NCBI GenBank assembly: GCA_050248795.1
Contig: JBFWRS010000012.1
Location: 1-64,000 of the forward strand
Origin: CAZTDU01 sp050248795
GTDB lineage: Bacteria > Pseudomonadota > Gammaproteobacteria > Burkholderiales > SG8-39
Direction: 5' to 3'
Length of the DNA: 64,000 nt
The notes below the pieces were generated by a model. The model ran no database searches, was not told where the DNA came from, and was given only the letters and a program-made list of their open reading frames with translations. Of this stretch, positions 19,048 to 27,350 are shown piece by piece. The position numbers and the translations under genes are program-made. How positions within the stretch are numbered: the first letter of the stretch is position 1; each line of letters begins with the position of its first letter.

Positions 19048-20589
19048 TCAGGCTATGAGCAATTCGATCAGGAAGGGCCCGCGCCTCGCGCACGCGGCGC
19101 GGAATACGTCGGCAAAGGCTTCCAGCGTGTCGACGCGCGCGGCTTCCACGCCCATGCCCTGCGCGAGCTGCGTCCATTGCAGCTCGGGGTCGGCGAGGCT
19201 GAACAGCGCCTTCGATGCCGGGCCGGGCTGCGCGCCCACCGCGGCGAGTTCACCCTGCAGGATGGCGTAGCGCCGGTTGGCGAAGACGACGTTCACCACG
19301 TCGAGCTTTTCGCGCGCCTGCGTCCACAGCGCCTGCAGGCAGTACATGCCGCCGCCGTCGGCCTGCAGCGCCACCACCTTGCGGTCGGGGCTGGCGACCG
19401 CGGCGCCGGTGGCGGCAGAGAACGCGAAGCCGATCGCGCCGCCGGTGACGTGCGACCAGTCGTGCGGCGCGGCGCCAAAGGTTGGCGGGAAGATCGCGCG
19501 GCCCGAGGTCACCGCGTCCTCCATCACGATCGCCTGCTCGGGCAGCAGCGCGGCCAGCGTCCGGCCGAATGCCACCGGCTCGAAGCGCCCGGAGCATGGC
19601 TCGGGCTTCGCCACCTCGGGAATCACCGCGTCCTTCCGCGCGCCCAACTCGTCGGCCAGCGCTTCGAGCGCGCCGACGATGTCTTCCTCGATGCGCGCCA
19701 GCACGTACGTCTGGCAGCCGGGCGGCGTCAGCACGCCCGGCTTGCCCGGATAGGCGAAGAAGCCCACCGGCACGCGTCCGCCGGCGAGCACCAGATGCCT
19801 CACCGGCGCCAGCACCTTCACCGCGAGGTCCACCGCATAAGGCAGGCGATCCAGCGGCACGCGGCCGCGGCCGCGCGCCAGGCGCGACACCTGCGTCGGC
19901 GCGCGCAGTTGCGCGCCGGTCGCGGCGGCGATGCGCTGCGCGGCTCGCAGCCCGGCTTCGCTCAAGCCAGCACCCGCGAGCAGGATCATCGCCGACTCGC
20001 CGCTTTTCAGCGCGCGCGCCGCATTCGCCACCGCGTCCCGGGTCACGCTCGCGCGCGCGACAGGCGGCAGCGGTGCCGCGACTTCGGCGCCTTCGTCCCA
20101 GGCGCAGTCCGCGGGCAGGATCAGCGTCGCGACGTTGCCCGGCGGCGCGTTCGCCGCCTGCACCGCGGCCGCCGCGTCGGCGGCGACGTTCGCTGCCCGC
20201 GTGCTGGTGCGCACCCACTGCGAAACCGCGCGCGCCAGGCCCTCGGTGTCCGCGGTCAGCGGCGCATCCAGCGGCCGGTGATAGGTCGCCTGGTCGCCGA
20301 CGATGTTGACGATGGGCGTGAACCCGCGGCGCGCGTTATGCAGGCTGGCGATGCCGTTGCCCAGGCCGGGCCCGCAGTGCATCAGCGTCGCGGCCGGGCG
20401 GCCGGCTAGCCTGCCGTAGCCGTCGGCTGAGCCGGCGACCACGGTTTCGGCGAGGCCCAGCACGCAGCGCAGCCCCGGCACGCGGTCGAGCGCGGCGACG
20501 AAATGCATCTCGGAGGTGCCGGGATTGGCAAAGATGGTATCGACGCCGCACGCCAGCAGCGTGCGCGCGAGCGCCTCGGCGCTGTTCAT
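19048..20589 (-). CDS. thiamine-diphosphate-dependent enzyme, acetolactate synthase / benzoylformate decarboxylase-like
   Basis: A 513-residue ThDP enzyme with the three-domain layout of the acetolactate synthase / pyruvate decarboxylase superfamily. The N-terminal NPGTSE (22-27) and catalytic E48 in LAETVV are present; the C-terminal ThDP/Mg2+ site is QADGGGMYCLQALW rather than a GDG form. The NPGTSE motif is closer to benzoylformate decarboxylase-type proteins than to housekeeping IlvB, and no small regulatory subunit is adjacent, so a branched-chain amino acid role is doubtful. It begins 7 bases after the PagL-like gene. Confidence 0.8.
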   Translation of the reverse strand: MNSAEALARTLLACGVDTIFANPGTSEMHFVAALDRVPGLRCVLGLAETVVAGSADGYGRLAGRPAATLMHCGPGLGNGIASLHNARRGFTPIVNIVGDQATYHRPLDAPLTADTEGLARAVSQWVRTSTRAANVAADAAAAVQAANAPPGNVATLILPADCAWDEGAEVAAPLPPVARASVTRDAVANAARALKSGESAMILLAGAGLSEAGLRAAQRIAAATGAQLRAPTQVSRLARGRGRVPLDRLPYAVDLAVKVLAPVRHLVLAGGRVPVGFFAYPGKPGVLTPPGCQTYVLARIEEDIVGALEALADELGARKDAVIPEVAKPEPCSGRFEPVAFGRTLAALLPEQAIVMEDAVTSGRAIFPPTFGAAPHDWSHVTGGAIGFAFSAATGAAVASPDRKVVALQADGGGMYCLQALWTQAREKLDVVNVVFANRRYAILQGELAAVGAQPGPASKALFSLADPELQWTQLAQGMGVEAARVDTLEAFADVFRAACARRGPFLIELLIA

Positions 20590-20596
20590 GCGCGCC

Positions 20597-21136
20597 TCAG
20601 AAGTGGTGCTGGAGGCGCAACTGCAGGAAGTTGATGCCCGGGTTCGGCCGCTTGATGCTGCCGTTGGACAGGTGCTGCAGCCGTATCGAAGCGTCCCATT
20701 CGTTGCGGCCGCCGAAACGGAAGCCGGCGCCGACATGGTCGCCGAACTGGAAGTTGGTGCTGAAGCGCCGGTTGGCGTTTATCTCTTTCTTCGACAGGTA
20801 ATGGAAGCCTATCGCGCCCTCGACGTAGAAGCCGCGGCCGTCGTCGCGCTGGTAGCGGAACACCGGCGTGATGCCGAAGTCGACGATGCTGTTGCCGCTG
20901 ACGCCGCCGCCCGGCCGGCTCTTCCAGTAGCCGAGCTGCGCGTCCCAGTAACCGCCCAGGTGCCAGCCGCCGCCGGCAAGCCAGCGCGAGTCCCACTTCC
21001 ATTGCAGGCCGATGCGGCCCATGTCGGTGGCATCGCCGGTGCCCAGCTCCAGCGACACAGAGTCCACGGCTTTCGCAGGCAATGCGGGCAGTGCGAGGGC
21101 CGCGCCTGCGAGGGCGGCAAGGAGGAAGGTGCGCAT
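20597..21136 (-). CDS. pagL: PagL-like lipid A 3-O-deacylase (acyloxyacyl hydrolase)
   Basis: A 179-residue outer-membrane beta-barrel. It has a signal peptide (about residues 1-23), alternating amphipathic strands, the catalytic H155/S157 in QHLSNGS, NPGINF, and a C-terminal aromatic (HHF). PagL removes the 3-position acyl chain of lipid A, which modulates outer-membrane permeability and immune detection. It lies within the yhdP-nitrilase-tldD run, 49 bases after tldD. The symbol is assigned by motif similarity only. Confidence 0.85.
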   Translation of the reverse strand: MRTFLLAALAGAALALPALPAKAVDSVSLELGTGDATDMGRIGLQWKWDSRWLAGGGWHLGGYWDAQLGYWKSRPGGGVSGNSIVDFGITPVFRYQRDDGRGFYVEGAIGFHYLSKKEINANRRFSTNFQFGDHVGAGFRFGGRNEWDASIRLQHLSNGSIKRPNPGINFLQLRLQHHF

Positions 21137-21185
21137 GGCGGGAGTCTACCGCAGGCGCCGCCGGGCCTGCCAGACGCCGGTTCGC

Positions 21186-22628
21186 TCAGGCGGTGCCGCC
21201 GACGGTAAGCCCGTCGATCTTCAGCGTCGGCTGGCCGACGCCCACCGGCACGCCCTGGCCTTCCTTGCCGCAGGTGCCCACGCCCGGGTCCATTTTCAGG
21301 TCGCTGCCGATCATCGACACGCGCGTGAGCGCGTCCGGACCGTTGCCGATCAGCGTCGCGCCCTTCACCGGATGCGTGACCCTGCCGTTCTCGATCATGT
21401 AGGCCTCGGCGGCCGAGAACACGAACTTGCCATTGGTGATGTCGACCTGGCCGCCGCCGAAGTTCACCGCGTAAAGGCCATGCTTCACGCTGGCGAGGAT
21501 CTCCGCCGGATCGTGGTTGCCGGCGAGCATGACGGTGTTGGTCATGCGCGGCAGCGTCATGTGCGCGAAGGATTCGCGCCTGCCGTTGCCGGTGACCGGC
21601 ATTTTCATCAGCCGCGCGTTCAGGCTGTCCTGCATGTAGCCGCGCAGCACGCCGTCCTCGATCAGCACGGTGCGGGAAGTCGGGTTGCCCTCGTCGTCCA
21701 CGGTGAGCGAGCCGCGCCGGTGCGGGATGGTGCCGTCGTCCACCACGGTGACGCCCGGGGAGGCGACGCGCTCGCCCATGCGGCCGGAAAACGCCGAGCT
21801 GCCCTTGCGATTGAAGTCGCCCTCCAGGCCGTGGCCGATCGCCTCGTGCAGCAGGATGCCCGGCCAGCCCGGGCCGAGCACCACGGTCATGGTCCCCGCG
21901 GGCGCCGGCTTTGCGGCGAGGTTGGTGATCGCCTGCGACACCGCGCGCTCGGCGTAGTCCTTCAGCACCGCGTCGGTGAAATGCGAATAGTCGGAGCGGC
22001 CGCCACCGCCCGAGCTGCCCGATTCGCGCCTGCCGTCTTCCTCCGCGATCACCTGCACCGACAGCCGCACCAGCGGGCGCACGTCCGCGGCCAGCACGCC
22101 GTCGGCGCGCGCGATGAGCACCACCTCGTACTCGCCGCCCAGGTGCGCCATTACCTGCCTGACGCGAGGGTCGAGCGCGCGGCACATCTTCTCCACTTTC
22201 TCCAGCATCGCCACCTTGGCTTCCGACGGCAGCGAGGCAAGCGGATCGATCGGCGCATATCGCCGGGGGACGGCGCGGCGCTTCGCCACCCGCGCCTTCC
22301 TGCCGCCGCCCGCGGCCGCGATCGCGCGCGTCGTGCGCGCGGCATCCTGCAGCGCATCGAAGCTGATCTCGTCGGAATACGCGAACGCGGTCTTCTCGCC
22401 GGATATCGCGCGCACGCCGACGCCCTGCTCGATGTCGAAGCTGCCCGACTTGACGATGCCCTCCTCCAGGCTCCAGCCTTCCGAGCGCGTGTACTGGAAG
22501 TACAGGTCCGCGTAGTCGAGCCGGTGGCGCACCAGTTCGCCGAATACGCGCTCGAGCTTGCCCGCCTGCAGGTCGTGCGGCGCGAGGAGAAAGGAATCTG
22601 CGGTGGAGAGGAGTAGATCGGTATCCAT
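21186..22628 (-). CDS. tldD: metalloprotease TldD
   Basis: A 480-residue TldD. With its partner PmbA/TldE it forms a heterodimeric metallopeptidase that processes small peptides (microcin B17, CcdA and others). The zinc motif HExxxH is H261-E262-H266 in LLHEAIGHGLEGD. It starts MDTDLLLSTADSFLLAP, which is standard. The gene follows a nitrilase-like gene by 12 bases, the same order seen downstream of yhdP in many proteobacteria. No pmbA lies in the window. Confidence 0.95.
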   Translation of the reverse strand: MDTDLLLSTADSFLLAPHDLQAGKLERVFGELVRHRLDYADLYFQYTRSEGWSLEEGIVKSGSFDIEQGVGVRAISGEKTAFAYSDEISFDALQDAARTTRAIAAAGGGRKARVAKRRAVPRRYAPIDPLASLPSEAKVAMLEKVEKMCRALDPRVRQVMAHLGGEYEVVLIARADGVLAADVRPLVRLSVQVIAEEDGRRESGSSGGGGRSDYSHFTDAVLKDYAERAVSQAITNLAAKPAPAGTMTVVLGPGWPGILLHEAIGHGLEGDFNRKGSSAFSGRMGERVASPGVTVVDDGTIPHRRGSLTVDDEGNPTSRTVLIEDGVLRGYMQDSLNARLMKMPVTGNGRRESFAHMTLPRMTNTVMLAGNHDPAEILASVKHGLYAVNFGGGQVDITNGKFVFSAAEAYMIENGRVTHPVKGATLIGNGPDALTRVSMIGSDLKMDPGVGTCGKEGQGVPVGVGQPTLKIDGLTVGGTA

Positions 22629-22640
22629 CGTGGGTCGGCC

Positions 22641-23441
22641 TCAGGTTTTCCTGCGGTGTTCGAGCGCAGGCAGCGATTTTCTCACCTCAGCGATGCGCGC
22701 GGGGTCGATGTCGGCGAATATCACGCCCTCGCCTTCGGGTTTCATTGCGAGCACCTCGCCCCAGGGGTCGACCACCATGCTGTGGCCATGGGTACGCCGC
22801 CCGTTCGCGTGCAGGCCGCCCTGCGCCGGCGCGACGACGTAGCACTGGTTCTCGATCGCCCGCGCGCGCAGCAGGGTTTCCCAGTGCGCAGCGCCTGTCG
22901 TCGCCGTGAACGCGGAGGGCACGAAGCAGGCATCGACCGCACCCCAGCAGCGGTACAGCTCGGGAAACCGCAGGTCGTAGCAGATCGACAGTCCCAGCCG
23001 CCCGAACGGCGTCGCGACCGCCACCGGCGTGTCGCCCGGTTCGATGGTGAGCGCCTCGTCGTAGCGTTCAGTGCCGCGCTCGAACGCGAACAGGTGCATC
23101 TTGTCGTAGCGCGCGACGCGCTCGCCGCGCGCGTCATGGACGAAGCACGCACTCCTCACGCGCGCCGGGTCGGCGCAGGCAAGCGGTACCGTGCCGCCGA
23201 CGATCCACACGCCGTGCCGCTTCGCGGCGTCGGCGAGGAACGCCTGGATCGGCCCCGAGCCCTCGGTTTCGCGCACCTTGACCTTGTCGGCGCCGGTGTT
23301 GCCGAGGATGCAGAAGTACTCCGGCAGCGCGACCAGCTTCGCGCCGCCGCGCACAGCTTCGGCGATGAGGCGCCCGGCGGCACGCAGGTTGGGCTCGACC
23401 TCGGGCGCGGACACCATCTGCACCGCGGCGACCTTCGTCAT
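22641..23441 (-). CDS. carbon-nitrogen hydrolase (Nit/omega-amidase-like)
   Basis: A 266-residue nitrilase-superfamily amidase with a complete Glu-Lys-Cys triad: E41 (LPEYF), K114 (RYDKMHLF) and C154 (SICYDLRFPEL). The sequence is typical of Nit1/YbeM-type enzymes, which are thought to repair deaminated glutathione or hydrolyse omega-amides. Its ATG shares one base with the stop of yhdP (TGATG), showing translational coupling. Confidence 0.9.
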   Translation of the reverse strand: MTKVAAVQMVSAPEVEPNLRAAGRLIAEAVRGGAKLVALPEYFCILGNTGADKVKVRETEGSGPIQAFLADAAKRHGVWIVGGTVPLACADPARVRSACFVHDARGERVARYDKMHLFAFERGTERYDEALTIEPGDTPVAVATPFGRLGLSICYDLRFPELYRCWGAVDACFVPSAFTATTGAAHWETLLRARAIENQCYVVAPAQGGLHANGRRTHGHSMVVDPWGEVLAMKPEGEGVIFADIDPARIAEVRKSLPALEHRRKT

Positions 23442-26400
23442 CAGTTCGGCTTCACCGCAGGCGCCGGCTCGATCGGGCCGGAGGCGAGCTTCTCCACCTT
23501 CGGGTCCGCCCAGCCGCCGGAGATCAGGTAGTTGAACGCGAATGCCTGGCCAAGCGGGTTCTTCAGCACGCGCTGCGCCAGCATCGTCGCCACGCCGGCG
23601 ATCGGATTCACCAGTCCGACCACCGTGGACGCGGTGCTGCCAAGCTCCGGGATCACCTTCACCTGCAGCCGCTGCGTCTCGCGCGCGAGGTCGACGTCAC
23701 CGGCGATCTCGACCTCCGCGGCCGGACCCTTCATGCGGAAGTTCTTCGTCGCCATGATGCCCTGCTTCACCGTAAACGCCGCCGAGATGTCGTCGAACTG
23801 GAAGCCCTTCGAGAAGACGTCGCGGAAATCCAGCGTGATCCGCCTCGGCAGCATCTGCAGGCTCATCAGCGAAACGAGTTTTCCGATGCCTGGCTCTATC
23901 TCGAGGAACTGCCCGTCGCGCATGCCGAGCGTCAGCTCGCCGTCCAGGCTGGGATAGTCCAGCGTCACCGGATCGCCGCTCCATGACAGCGTCCCGGCGA
24001 TCTGCGCGGTCGCTCCCTTGATGTGGTCCGGGGTGCCCATGCGATCGAGGAAGCTGCCGACGTCGCTTGAATCGACCTTGAAGCTGAGCGTGGTGCGCGC
24101 CGCGTCGCCGGGCTGCGTGGCCGGCCGCCAGATGCCGCTGCCGTTCATGGCGCTGTCGGGGTTGACGATGGCGAGCTTGCCGATGCGCCAGTTGGGGCCG
24201 TCGTGCTCGGCGGTGACCTCGACCCGGCCGAGCTTCCTGCCACGGTAGGTGAAGCTGTCCGCAACCAGGTCGACCGCCGGAAACTCGCGCGCGGACGAGG
24301 CCCCGACCTCTGACTTCGGGCCGGGCGCGTCCTCCGGGATGCTGAAGTAGGCAAGCCGCGCGGTGAGCTTGCCGTCGCCCTCGACGCGATAGGCAATGTC
24401 GCCTGCGAGTTCGGCGGCATTCACGTTCGCAGACCATCCGCCGGCGTCTGCGCCGCCTTTCATGGCGACGGTGCGCAGGCGCTTGCCGAACGCGTCGAGC
24501 GTGCCGACGCGCAGGTCGAAGCTCGCGGCGCCGCCGCCGCCACCCGTGCGCGCCTCGGCCAGCATCAGCGGACGCCAGCGATCCAGGTCCAGTGCGGGGA
24601 GCGTGCCGTAGACCAGAACGCCGCGGCGCTCGGGCAGGCGCAAGGCTTCGCCGGCGGGCGGGTTAAGCGACACCGCTGCACGCTGCAGCTTCAGCTCGCC
24701 GCCTTCCCGCGCGCGCAGCAGCTCCGCGCGCAATGACGTCGCCAGCGTGATCGAGACGCGCTCGCGCTCGCCGCCCTCGCCCGGCACCACTTCGACGCGC
24801 AGCGGCATCGCGTCCTGAGCCGCCTTCTGCAGTGGCGGCGGCAGCGAGACCGCGATGCCCGACAGCGGCGATTCGAAGCCGAACTGCGGGCGTCCGTCGC
24901 GCGAGACGAGCGTGGCGACGTAGGGCGCGCTGCCCGACAGCCTGTCTCGCCACGGCTGCGCGAGCAGCGACCGGATGCCTTCCGGCGTGAACGTGCCGCG
25001 CGCCACGATGGCGATACCGCCCTCCTTCTGCGTGCCGCCGCTGAACGTCGCCTGGCCGCCGAACAGCCTGCCGACCCCGTCGCGTATCTCGAACGTGGAC
25101 TCGGTGAACGCCAGCACGCCGCTCACGCCTTCGATCGGCGGCAGCCGCGACGATGCCACCAGCGTGCTGTTGGCGATGCGCAGCTCGCCCTGCACCCGCG
25201 CGTCCTTGTCGTCGTCCAGCGGCAGCTCCAGCTTCAGCCCGAGCCTGCCGGTGCCGCTCGCACGCATGCCGTCGGTGGCGCCGCCGATATGGCGCTGCAT
25301 CGGGCTCTGCGCCACGTAGTCGAGGAATGCCTGCGCGGGTCCGGTCGCTGTACCCTCGATGCGCAGCACGCGGTGGTCGGCGAGCAGCGACGGAATCGCG
25401 ACCCTGACGTTGCTGACGCGGCTGCCGAGGATGCGGCCGCTGCGGCCGACGATCTCCATGCGCTCGTTCTCGAACAGCAGCTCGCCCTCGATCAGGTCGA
25501 GCCTGGGCCAGCCCTGCGTGTAGTCGAGCGTACCCTTCGAGATCTTCGCGGCGATGCGGAACACGCCTTTCTCGCCGCCCGGGAACGGGAAGTCGCGCAG
25601 GTCGCCCTTCAGTCGCATGCTCGCCTCGCCCGACACGCCGGATTGCACCGCGTCGGTAAGCCAGCCGCGCGTGCGTGCGCCCATCAGCGCCGCAAGCGGC
25701 AGGTATTTGCCGGTGTGCTTGCCGTCCAGCCGCGAGAACTGCGCGGTGAGGTCGATCACGCCCGGTCCTTCGCCGGTGAACGCGTAGGTGCCGAACGCGG
25801 ATCCCGCCGCGTGCGCGTTGGCGAAGGCGAGGTTGCCCAGGCGCACGTTGACCTGCCCGTCCCCCGTGTGCGTCCAGTCGAGCTGGCCCGACAGCGCATC
25901 GAGCGCAATGCGCGGCTCGGGGAACACGCGCGGCATCTCGAGCTCGGCGTCCTGCGCCGACAGCTGCACGCTGCCGCTGCGCTCGGTCGCCTCGACGCTG
26001 CCCGACATGCCGGAGAAGCCCGGCAGGCGCCGCCAGGCATTCATCCCCAGGCCGTTGAAGCGCGCGCGCAGCTTGTACGTCGCATCGGGCATCTCGCCCG
26101 CCCACTGCAGCGTCACGTCGTGCACGCTGCCCTGCGGCCGCAGGTCGGCGAGCGCCTTGCGCATGTGCGCGGGGAACGGCAGGAACTCGGCCACGTGCGC
26201 GAGCGGGGCCAGCTCGATCAGGTTCGCGGTGACATTGCCGCTGGCCGGTTTCCAGCCCTCGACGAACTGGCCCTCGCGACGGTGCGGCGTGTCGCCTTCC
26301 ACCAGCGCGACGAAACTCGTCGAGCGCATGTCGGGGCCACCCGCAGTGGACAGCGCGAGGTTGCGCGCGCCGAACTCGTAGCCGCGCGGCGTTTCGCGGC

Positions 26401-27298
26401 CCTGCACGCGACCGCGCACGCTGCGCACCTCCAGCAGCGGCAGGTCGCGCCCCAGCCGCGCCACCACGCCGGTGAGCGCGACGTCGGCGACGGCGCGCGT
26501 GAGGCGGCCATTGCCCAGGCTCGCCCACAGCCGCAGCGCTCCCTGGCCCTGGCGCACGTCGGCCGGATAGTCGACCCACGGGCGCCAGCCGGCGAGGTCG
26601 GTGTAGCCGAGCTCGGCGTAGACCCTGCCGTTCCATGCCGAAGGCTGCGCGACGCTGGTGCCGTAGATGCGCGCGCGCACGTCCAGCCCGGATCCCAGGT
26701 GCAGGGGCGGCCGTGCGGAGATGCCGATGTCGTGCTGGTCGCCGTGGTTGGCGAGGCGGAACTGCAGCGAGGAAAGCGCAAGCGGCGGCGCGCCGCGCAG
26801 GTCGTCGGTCCATTCGATCTCGGCATCCCGGATGACGATCTCGCGCTGCCCGAGGATCCAGTCGGTGAGCGCGCCGTCGCCGGGGCCGGAGGCGAGCCTG
26901 ATGCCGGCGACGTGGATGGTCCCCTGCGCGTCGCGGCGCACCGCCAGGCGCGGGGCATCGATGGTGAACGAGCGCATGCGCAGGTCCATGAACGCGAACG
27001 AACGCCACGACACCACGCCTTCGACCCGCGGCAGCACCAGTGCCTCGCGCCCGTCGCGATCATGGATGCGCACGTCGGACAACTCGATCTGCGGCCGCAG
27101 CCCGCGCCAGTCCGCCTCGATCGCACCGACGTTCACCTGGAGTCCGACGCCGCGCGACACCGCGGCGACAATGTCCGGCCGGAAGCGTTCGACGTTTGGC
27201 AGCGCCCAGTAGCGCAGCACGAGGACGAACAGGGCGAAAACGAAAAAAATGCCCCAGGCGAGCCACTCCAGCGCGCGCAGGACTCCGAATCGCGTCAT
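23441..27298 (-). CDS. yhdP: YhdP family protein (AsmA-like envelope phospholipid transport)
   Basis: A 1285-residue envelope protein, close to the usual YhdP length. One N-terminal transmembrane segment (about residues 12-30) is followed by a very long repeated beta-groove region and a C-terminal DUF3971/AsmA-like part with FNYLISGGW near the end. In E. coli, YhdP with TamB and YdbH bridges the periplasm for phospholipid transport. The ATG at 27298 was chosen as it gives the standard short cytoplasmic N-terminus; the frame remains open to 27775 but that stretch overlaps glnE. It leads a run of seven closely spaced genes. Confidence 0.93.
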   Translation of the reverse strand: MTRFGVLRALEWLAWGIFFVFALFVLVLRYWALPNVERFRPDIVAAVSRGVGLQVNVGAIEADWRGLRPQIELSDVRIHDRDGREALVLPRVEGVVSWRSFAFMDLRMRSFTIDAPRLAVRRDAQGTIHVAGIRLASGPGDGALTDWILGQREIVIRDAEIEWTDDLRGAPPLALSSLQFRLANHGDQHDIGISARPPLHLGSGLDVRARIYGTSVAQPSAWNGRVYAELGYTDLAGWRPWVDYPADVRQGQGALRLWASLGNGRLTRAVADVALTGVVARLGRDLPLLEVRSVRGRVQGRETPRGYEFGARNLALSTAGGPDMRSTSFVALVEGDTPHRREGQFVEGWKPASGNVTANLIELAPLAHVAEFLPFPAHMRKALADLRPQGSVHDVTLQWAGEMPDATYKLRARFNGLGMNAWRRLPGFSGMSGSVEATERSGSVQLSAQDAELEMPRVFPEPRIALDALSGQLDWTHTGDGQVNVRLGNLAFANAHAAGSAFGTYAFTGEGPGVIDLTAQFSRLDGKHTGKYLPLAALMGARTRGWLTDAVQSGVSGEASMRLKGDLRDFPFPGGEKGVFRIAAKISKGTLDYTQGWPRLDLIEGELLFENERMEIVGRSGRILGSRVSNVRVAIPSLLADHRVLRIEGTATGPAQAFLDYVAQSPMQRHIGGATDGMRASGTGRLGLKLELPLDDDKDARVQGELRIANSTLVASSRLPPIEGVSGVLAFTESTFEIRDGVGRLFGGQATFSGGTQKEGGIAIVARGTFTPEGIRSLLAQPWRDRLSGSAPYVATLVSRDGRPQFGFESPLSGIAVSLPPPLQKAAQDAMPLRVEVVPGEGGERERVSITLATSLRAELLRAREGGELKLQRAAVSLNPPAGEALRLPERRGVLVYGTLPALDLDRWRPLMLAEARTGGGGGAASFDLRVGTLDAFGKRLRTVAMKGGADAGGWSANVNAAELAGDIAYRVEGDGKLTARLAYFSIPEDAPGPKSEVGASSAREFPAVDLVADSFTYRGRKLGRVEVTAEHDGPNWRIGKLAIVNPDSAMNGSGIWRPATQPGDAARTTLSFKVDSSDVGSFLDRMGTPDHIKGATAQIAGTLSWSGDPVTLDYPSLDGELTLGMRDGQFLEIEPGIGKLVSLMSLQMLPRRITLDFRDVFSKGFQFDDISAAFTVKQGIMATKNFRMKGPAAEVEIAGDVDLARETQRLQVKVIPELGSTASTVVGLVNPIAGVATMLAQRVLKNPLGQAFAFNYLISGGWADPKVEKLASGPIEPAPAVKPN

Positions 27299-27350
27299 GC
27301 TTTGGGACGGCTCCATGGAACCCGATAGACTGTTTCGATTGTAGATCCAA

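Noticed and set aside
25289..27328. Plus-strand open frame of 679 codons opposite yhdP
   Set aside because: His/Arg/Ala-rich shadow frame without domain; yhdP is intact on the minus strand.
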